Source: Loxodes magnus
Lineage: Eukaryota > Ciliophora > Karyorelictea > Loxodida > Loxodidae
Assembly (NCBI GenBank): GCA_946699065.1
Contig: CAMPDV010007660.1
Location: 24,826-88,825, forward strand
Reading direction: 5' to 3'
DNA length: 64,000 nt
Shown here: positions 57,839 to 64,000 of the stretch, in pieces
How the letters are laid out: every line of letters begins with the position of its first letter
Numbering within the stretch: position 1 is the first letter of the stretch
Notes under the pieces: model-generated
The model's database searches: none
Seen by the model: the letters and a program-made list of their open reading frames with translations, nothing else
What the model was told of the DNA's origin: nothing
Made by a program: the position numbers and the translations under genes

Positions 57839-58818
57839 AAATTATATTATATTAATAAAAATGGTAGAAGGGTTCAAGAAAGGCTTTTATACCACCTCCT
57901 AAAAAGGGGAGAGAAAGTAAGAACCCTCATCTTTAAATCACACATCTTCTTCCTAGAAATAATCTTCTTCTCAAAACCTTCAAGAATAATAGACTCAACT
58001 AGGAACTTCCAGACCAACCTAAAAGATGGGACAAAAGCGCCAAAAGGTTACCCCGATGACACCAACTGAAGAGGAAGGATCTAGAAAGGTGCTGGAGACG
58101 CAAGAAGCAGCAGCCATGCGATAATTTGCGATGCTATAGTTCCAGGAAGAACAGGCATAAATTTTAGTCGCATTCTCTGACCTGAAGGAGGAAGCATAGA
58201 GGCTACGATTAGAGAATAGAGCTCTAAAAAATCAAGTTATTGAGCTCAAGGAATGGAAAGAAAGCTTCTGGGAAGTCTACGATCGAGAGCAAAACACTTT
58301 CTTCAGGGAAATGGGATTGCTGCAGCAGAGAACAACTGTGCTTGAAGAGAACAGCAAGTAGCAACAGTAGTAGGAATTCAAAGTTAGGACAATTCAAGAT
58401 CCAATGGACATAGAAGGAGCTACTACGTTATCGAGGAGTCCAGACAAGAAATGAATTAGGAATAAACCAAGATGCTTTGTATGCAAACAAACTGGACATA
58501 AATATAGACAATGTTAGAAATTGAAATTAATTAAATAATAGTACTGGAATAGAAAATAATAAGAAAAATAATAGTACTAATATTAGGATAAGATTAGACG
58601 AGAATTCTGTAACTAATTTTATCCGTCAGTAGGTCAAATCTCAAACCGAAGTGGTATACAATCTAAGGCGACTGAAGAAAGAGTCCTGAAGGGAGCTGGT
58701 TCCTGCCTGGTTATCAAACTGGTCCTGTGAACACGAGTTTGAAAGTCCTCCAAGTTCACTAAACTCCAATTTAAACTTTTTAATTTAATTTAGTATAGTA
58801 TAAAATTATATCATATTA
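57839..58818 (+). mobile_element. ORF1-only retroelement, family E2 copy b (intact frame)
   Basis: It is flanked by AAATTATATTATATTA (57839-57854) and AAATTATATCATATTA (58803-58818), a 16-bp duplication with one mismatch. Between them are one ORF1 frame and a 3' UTR. Unlike E1 copies there is no obvious (ATT)n tail. A family A SINE begins 14 bases after the duplication. Confidence 0.7.
57861..58731 (+). CDS. ORF1-like protein, coiled coil plus canonical CCHC zinc knuckle (E2 copy b)
   Basis: ATG at 57861. The frame is intact for about 290 residues with TAA/TAG as Gln and one TGA as Trp (D-K-K-W-I-R-N-K). It opens M-V-E-G-F-K-K-G-F-Y-T-T-S. A Ser/Gln-rich region follows, then a coiled coil (L-K-E-E-A-Q-R-L-R-L-E-N-R-A-L-K) and the knuckle C-F-V-C-K-Q-T-G-H-K-Y-R-Q-C near 58473, a textbook C-x2-C-x3-G-H-x4-C. 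A basic Gln-rich tail ends near the TGA at 58729-58731. It is noticeably more GC-rich than its surroundings, consistent with recent arrival. The likely role is retroelement RNA binding. Confidence 0.75.
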
Positions 58819-58831
58819 TTATATATATTAT

Positions 58832-59270
58832 AAAATGGATGTCGGCAGCATCAGAAATACTAGTAGGTAATCAGGTGCAGTGTATACTGCATTGCGAGTA
58901 ATCTCGCACTAAATGCCACCACGGGGAAGAGTGGATAAGCTCCGTTGAGACATACCTAATTTACTCCGAGGGTTCTCTCTAGCAGTATGAAAGTTTGACT
59001 GACGGGCCTTCTAATTATAAACTTAATAACTATCTCTTATTTAGACCTTACTCAAGAAGACTGAAGCGTTTGACTCAAGATTTTAGAATAATTTTTAATA
59101 AGAAGATTCCCCATTTGGAGAAGCTGACATGACTCATCGGACCTCTAGAATTTTAACAAGAAACATGAGAACTTTTTCTTAATAGTAATTATTAATATTG
59201 AAAGAGCTGAGCGCCAATAAGGTGCTACGCGCTCTGTAATCATTTTTATTTATTTATATATTTTTAACAA
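58832..59270 (+). mobile_element. SINE-like element, family A
   Basis: It starts TATAAAATGGATGTCGGC and contains GTGCAGTGTATACTGCATTG, CCACCACGGGGAAGAGTGG, GAGGGTTCTCTCTAGCAG, TTCCCCATTTGGAGAAGC and ATTAATATTGAAAGAGC. The common hairpin GAGCTGAGCGCCAATAAGG...CTACGCGCTCTG at 59206-59240 is followed by TTTATTTATTTATAT. A clean copy of about 440 bases. Confidence 0.8.
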
Positions 59271-59562
59271 TTTAGACTAATTTAAAAAATAAATATTTAT
59301 GAATATATTTTAATAAACAAAAAAATAAAAAAACATTGTATTCAACTAAAAAATTAAAATATTTGTTTAAATTATTATATCAAATCAATTTAATGGACAA
59401 AATAAAAATTTTAATTAATTATATTTAAAAAAAATAAAAAAAAGGAAATAAAATTAAAATAACTAACCATTTTAATGATAATCAAATTAAAAAAAATAGT
59501 AAAAAACTAATGAAAATAATATAAAAAAAATTTTAATATTTAAAAATTAATATATAATATTA

Positions 59563-60600
59563 AGGTGCAATCTTCAATAACAGTCTTTTTTACAACCTCC
59601 ACAAAATAGGAGAGAAAGCCAGAAGAATTTCTATGAATCTCCAAGTTTTCTTAAAATTAAAATTTTCTATAATAAATTTAAATAATAACCCAATAAAATG
59701 GAAGAACTTAAGAAAAGTATGAACCACTAAACTAGCAATACAGTAGATCTCTTTCATTAAAGAGCAAGTAAGAGCTGAGAAAAAATTCCAAACAGAAAAG
59801 TTAGCAATACTTTTAATACAACTATTTTTAAAACTGAAAAAACAGAATTTCGACAGAATCATTGCAGAAAATTGATAGAAAATAAAAATAAAAAAAAAGG
59901 AAAATAACGAAAATTCATAAAATAACTGATATTTTAATTTAGATGATAATGAAATAGAAAAAATGGACTCTTAATAGATGAAACAAGTAATTTATACACT
60001 TATCAAAAAACTAAAAATCTCAAAGGATTACTTAAACTCATGAAGGAAGAAATATTTGAAATAAGAAAGACTTAATAAATCTTGAAGATGATGATGAAGT
60101 TCATATACCAGACCGAAGAGTTAAAGCTGGATTCTTTGAATGAATGGCATACTAGAGAAAAAAAATTTAAAAATAAGAGCAAGACGAGAAAATTTGAATT
60201 TAATTGGATTCAAACTCTAATAAATTAAATAAAAAATTTTAAATTCTTCAAAGAACCCCATGAAATTAGAAAAGCAAAAAAGAATAATTTATAGAAAAAA
60301 AGATGTTACATTTACAGCAGTCTTTGACATTTGTGTAGTAACATCTAACAAAATATTAACTTCTAGGAATAGAAAGAAAGAGCTACTAAATTTTACCTAA
60401 TATGAATTGGAAAAATCTGGAGAAAGAAGCAAGATCTGAATTAAGTGTAAGACAGAAAAAAGTTAGGAGAAGAGCATTTTATAATTATATAAACAAAAAA
60501 ACTTTAACTTATAAGCAGAAAATTGAACTTTATTAATGATTCATAAAAAAATTCTTTAAAAAAATTATTTAAAAAATCTTATCCAAAAAAATAATATTTG
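59563..60600 (+). mobile_element. ORF1-type retroelement remnant, family E2 copy c
   Basis: The start encodes F-F-T-T-S-T-K-Q-E-R-K-P-E-E, matching the E2 N-terminus F-Y-T-T-S-L-K-K-E-R-K-P-E-V. Near 60300 is a decayed knuckle C-Y-I-Y-S-S-L-W-H with TGA as Trp before His, followed by V-T-S-N-K-I-L-T-S-R-N-R-K-K, shared with the minus copy at 14.8 kb. Acidic stretch N-L-E-D-D-D-E-V-H-I-P near 60080. The minus-strand frame 59590-59862 is an artefact. The sequence after 60600 remains Lys-rich, without motifs, to about 60790. Confidence 0.55.
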
Positions 60601-60799
60601 AAAAAGCTGAAGAATATAAAATCACATAAATTAGCAAAGAAAACATAGCAATCTATCATAAAAAAGAGAACTTACATTAAAACGTTTCCAAATTAAAAAT
60701 TTCTACTTTTTAAGCATAATAATTTACGCAAAATTTAATTTGATAGAAACTTATAAAAAATAAGAAATTAAACGCATAGCATCTCAATGTTGCCCATCT

Positions 60800-61080
60800 C
60801 TTAAATTAAGTTTAAAGAGTTCTATTGATGGTTATCCAAGTGCTAATATTCCCTTAAAAATCCTGTCTTACTATAAGGTAAAAGGCGGAATGCTGATCCA
60901 ATAGATCTTATTGTCTGAGTATCTTTTACCTATAGCATTAATTGGAACCTCCAGTCCTATCCTTCTTGACTTTTCAAGATTTATGAGTTCTTAACATCAA
61001 GGGAACTTCCTTGACTCAAAGTTTTGTTGATCTCATTTAGAGGATTTCTTCTCTCTATTTAATTTAATGTCCGATGGTTT
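60800..61080 (+). repeat. GC-richer segment with inverted repeats, possible element 3' end
   Basis: It contains TATAAGGTAAAAGGCGG...CTTTTACCTATAG and GATCCAATAGATCTTATTG, both self-complementary, which suggests a structured 3' UTR or a SINE remnant. No other copy was found in the window. Confidence 0.3.
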
Positions 61081-61084
61081 AATT

Positions 61085-61400
61085 TAAATAGAGAGAGTAA
61101 TTCTCTCACGAGATTGACGAAAACTTTAGCATCAGAAAATCCCCATTGTGTGAGGAAAAGATCAAAATCTTAGCAGAAACCAAGAAAGATTACAATATTA
61201 ATTCATCAAGATACAATAAATTGAAGATGCTAAGACACTAAAGTTTCTGAGGGAAGAATTTCGATTACAATCCTTTAAAAAGCATGATAATTAAATGGAA
61301 TGCTATCACAGAGAATATTTTCAAATAACGATTCAATTAAAAAGAAATTTTTTATAAAAAAAGCTGCATGTCATTGATGTACTACTCGCTCTATAATGTA
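61085..61400 (+). mobile_element. SINE-like element with the common 3' hairpin, family C-like (diverged body)
   Basis: It opens with the hairpin GAGAGAGTAATTCTCTC after TTTAAATA, as family C does with a different stem sequence. The 3' end has AAGCTGCATGTCATTGATGTACTACTCGCTCTATAAT, a decayed common hairpin. The body does not obviously match family C. It may be an independent family using the same two ends. Confidence 0.5.
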
Positions 61401-61530
61401 AATTTTTTAAATAGCATTAAATAAGAATATTTATAAAATAAACATTTTAAAATATTTTTTATAAACAGAAAATCAAATTATGATATGTTTAAAATAGATG
61501 AAAAACTATAATAACTTAACCTAAATAGCA

Positions 61531-62531
61531 ATGAATAATCTAATTAAAAAAATTCACATAATTTGCTTTAACATTATAGATAAGCAAGAAATTTATTTTA
61601 AAATATATAAATTTAAAAAATTATATAATGGTGGTAAAACGATTTTTAATGTAAATATTAAGTTGATAAGTGACGGTACGATTTTTATCTGTAAACTAAA
61701 AGTGTTTTGGACATTTTAAAATGCAAAAATTGATTTCTTCATTTTCATGGGTTAAAACACTAATAATGAATTCAAATGAATAAATAAAAAAAGCTCCAGC
61801 TATTGTAACTAATCTAGCAAGAAAAATAAAAATAAATAAAAATAATTCATGTTTATGGCAAAGTCAATGGAGGGGAATATAAAGGAATCTATTCTAATCA
61901 AAAATGATCTAACTTGAAATTTTTGCTGTCCAACAGTTGAATTTATTGCTTTTGATATTTTCATAGTTTATGCAAACGAGGATGCAGAATATTTAGATTG
62001 GGATTCATTTATTAGAATAATGGCCTAAGCAAAGATAACTTTTGTTCCAGAAATGTATAGAGGAACTTTGGCAGAATTGACTGCTCAAATCCTTCATTTG
62101 ATTCATAAATTTATCTATTACATAACTTGCAAAAAATAGATAATAACATATCGGAAAGTTTCGTATTTAAGCCAGTCCAATCTAAATTCGACTAGTAGGG
62201 CTAAAGAATTTGCATCAATCATAAAAGCCCTAAATTTCAGGAGATTCATAAACCTCCTAAATCTAAGGGATAAAAAGTTTAGCAAGAAGAAGATTAGATA
62301 GATTTGAATATTCTTAGATACGTAACTATTCATAGATTTTAAAGATCTTAAATAGGAGAAGTAAAAAGCAAATATAAATATATAACTCCCTGTTGTAAGG
62401 ATATAATTGAAGACTTTTAAAAAGATTTTCCTGAAGTAGATTTTTTTTTAAAAAAGTGTAAAAGCTTTTTTAGAGAAAATAAAAAGTGTAATGAGAAATT
62501 GGAACAAGAATATCAGAAGAAGAAAGTTTGA
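61531..62531 (+). pseudogene. RNA ligase (Rnl2/DRB0094-type, PF09414-like), frameshifted
   Basis: Conserved nucleotidyltransferase motifs appear in order but in different frames. A motif I-like K-L-I-S-D-G-T-I-F is at about 61657. Motif III is H-V-Y-G-K-V-N-G-G-E-Y-K-G at 61848. The F-I-A-F-D-I and Y-L-D-W-D-S-F ... F-V-P-E-M-Y-R-G-T-L-A-E-L block spans 61945-62085. Motif IV is E-S-F-V-F-K-P at 62154 and motif V is I-N-H-K-S-P-K-F-Q-E at 62216. The C-terminal region ends near 62530. The catalytic Lys of K-x-D-G is not in place, and motif IV Gly is Ser. At least four frame changes separate the motifs, and none looks like a GT-AG intron, so I call it a pseudogene. Confidence 0.6.
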
Positions 62532-63104
62532 TCTATAAGCAAATATCTGTAAATAAACCTTAATTAAATATACTAGTTAATTTATTTAAATAAAATTCTC
62601 ATGATAATACTAAATCGAATAAAAAGAAGAATATATTAGCAATTAAAAAAAAAAAAAAATTTAGATTTATAATATTTATATAACTTGCTGTAAGTTTTAA
62701 ATTATAAGCTTTTTATTTCAGTAAATAAATTCTAAACTTTCGTTTATTATTTAAATCCCTAAATTTCTTTTTAAAGTTAAGATTGATGAATTTTTATTTA
62801 TAAGATTATTTAAAATTTGTTTTTTATTTAGACAGTTTATTAATGTCTTCTATCAACAGTTTTTATTTTCTATAAAACCATCTACTAAGATTTATCTTAT
62901 AGATATAAAAATTATTTTTAATTTTTCAGTTGCTTAATTGCTGTCTAGGAGCAATTGCATCAATTTATTTTTATAATGTTTTTATTAACACAGTTAGACG
63001 TTAAACTTAAAGAATTAGGGATTTAATTTTTTATAAAATTAAAAATATCCTTTTTAAATTGTGCATAAATATTATAACTCATTATCATTTTTCTTATAGA
63101 GAAA
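62532..63104. other. AT-rich spacer
   Basis: No feature is recognised. An acceptor-like TTCTTATAG lies at 63090-63100, immediately before the next coding segment. Confidence 0.3.
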
Positions 63105-64000
63105 ACAAAAGTTTCCCTGAACTGCAAGATATGCATCGATCAATACTTGTTTGGGAGATGAGCAATCAAGATGATATGATTTAGAAGGTTTAGTATATGT
63201 ATACTTTCTTAGAAGTAGAGTAGCTTGGTAAAATTGATAATGCTGGTACTAAACAAAAGAAGTACCATAAAATAATGGAGAAGAAGATTTCGACTCATGT
63301 TGAAAGTTCATTTTAATTGACTCTTACTTAAAGGTTACTGCAATACTCTGCTGTTAATCTACTTAAGCTCGCTTGATATAATTTCTCCTTTTAATCTTCT
63401 TTAAATCATAAAATCCACTTCTACTATTGCTAAAGGAAATATAACCTTGAAATTATTAACTTTATTTTTTATTATTCTTTATAGTCTGGAATCGAGTCTT
63501 CAAAATTTTATAAAATGCTCGTAACGAATTTTCTATACATCCAAGAATCCTCTTTTTTTTCTTGTTTTTACTTTATTTGTGTACTTATATCATAGTAAAA
63601 GATAAATTTTTTTATTTTTCTTAAATTTATCTTGAATAACATTTTCCTTCCTATTTTTGATATATCTGATAAAAAAGCATAACTATTTCACTTTATCTCT
63701 TTTAAATGTTTCATTCTAGAGTTCTTTATTTGAAGAAATGATATAGATTAAATTAATTTTATAATATTCTTTATCTATTTTTTTTATTTATAAAGAATTT
63801 TACCTTACGCTTCAATAATTTTCTTTAAAATAACTTAATTTTAAGTATTATATCTAAGGATTCTGGACTTTTACTTAAAACATTTTGGTTATTTAAGTTC
63901 GCTTAAGATTAGGCGATTTCCTATAATTTTCCTTTCAAATCCCTTTGAAATTTTGTTTCTCTCAGTTTATTTTGTTCTAAGTTTTTTTTCTTATAAAAGA
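63105..64000 (+). CDS. Partial hypothetical membrane protein, runs off the window
   Basis: One frame reads E-L-Q-D-M-H-R-S-I-L-V-W-E-M-S-N-Q-D-D-M-I, then E-V-E-Q-L-G-K-I-D-N-A-G-T, followed by a long series of hydrophobic segments rich in Phe/Ile/Leu (such as F-F-S-C-F-Y-F-I-C-V-L-I and I-I-F-F-I-Y-F-F-Y-L) to the end of the window. The start may be an exon boundary (TTATAG just upstream) rather than an ATG. It looks like a soluble N-terminal part followed by several membrane spans. The family is unknown. Confidence 0.42.

Overview
The window reads as nuclear DNA of a ciliate with a fully reassigned genetic code. It is very AT-rich, and no standard-code open frame exceeds about 113 codons. 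Long protein-like frames appear only when TAA and TAG are read as Gln and TGA as Trp. TGA=Trp is directly supported: paralogous copies in the window swap TGG and TGA at the same residue (9.63 vs 21.79 kb; 25.73 vs 36.03 kb), and TGA falls at conserved Trp sites in a duplicated membrane-protein gene. Sense use of all three stops is known in karyorelictean ciliates such as Loxodes and Parduczia, and in Condylostoma, so a karyorelict-like organism is my best guess (inference). Because no triplet is always a stop, every frame is 'open'. Gene calls therefore rest on motifs, paralogy and composition, and gene ends are approximate.

The most striking content is three arrays of apparent three-nucleotide exons: 1915-3812 (+), 8171-8821 (+) and 55462-56103 (-). 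Each unit is AG|NNN|GT: a short intron beginning GTAAG/GTAAT and ending TAG/AAG, then exactly one codon, then the next intron. Introns are about 13-46 nt. Read in phase 0, the two arrays that follow a ubiquitin-like domain spell the same C-terminal peptide (T-Y-I-V/E-N-G-A-N-I-N-Q-G), and array 1 ends in a related S-N-G-K-N-V-D. Independent support for such introns comes from a 17-nt and a 21-nt GT-AG intron at the same position in two paralogous genes at 28.4 and 43.5 kb. The arrays sit in an expanded family resembling TRIM proteins (RING, B-box, coiled coil, ubiquitin-like domain), with five members or remnants in the window.

Layout: 1-1.4 kb no gene seen; 1.4-3.9 kb RING gene A and array 1; 4.1-4.9 kb decayed ORF1 retroelement; 6.2-8.9 kb gene B and array 2; 9.0-9.85 kb intact ORF1-only retroelement with target-site duplication; 10-17 kb mostly ORF1-element remnants and SINEs; 17.6-19.2 kb gene C (coiled coil plus ubiquitin-like, minus); 20.1-22 kb decayed gene D cut by another ORF1 element; 22-26 kb nested SINEs, a truncated LINE reverse transcriptase and ORF1 remnants; 27.3-31.8 kb large Cys-rich membrane-protein gene G1 (minus); 33-40 kb two long hypothetical frames and more repeats; 42.6-46.7 kb G2, paralog of G1; 47.0-47.9 kb hypothetical gene; 50-51.9 kb ORF1 element and SINE; 52-54 kb extremely AT-rich gene-poor block; 55.4-57.4 kb gene E and array 3 (minus); 57.8-61.4 kb ORF1 elements and SINEs; 61.5-62.5 kb frameshifted RNA ligase; 63.1 kb to the end, a partial membrane protein.

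The SINE-like families have different bodies but share one 3' hairpin and an (ATTT)n tail, which suggests mobilisation by a common LINE. ORF1-only elements (coiled coil plus CCHC knuckle, (ATT)n tail) resemble mammalian HAL1 in design. Together the window looks like a retroelement-rich region with a fast-evolving TRIM-like family whose C-termini are assembled one codon per exon.
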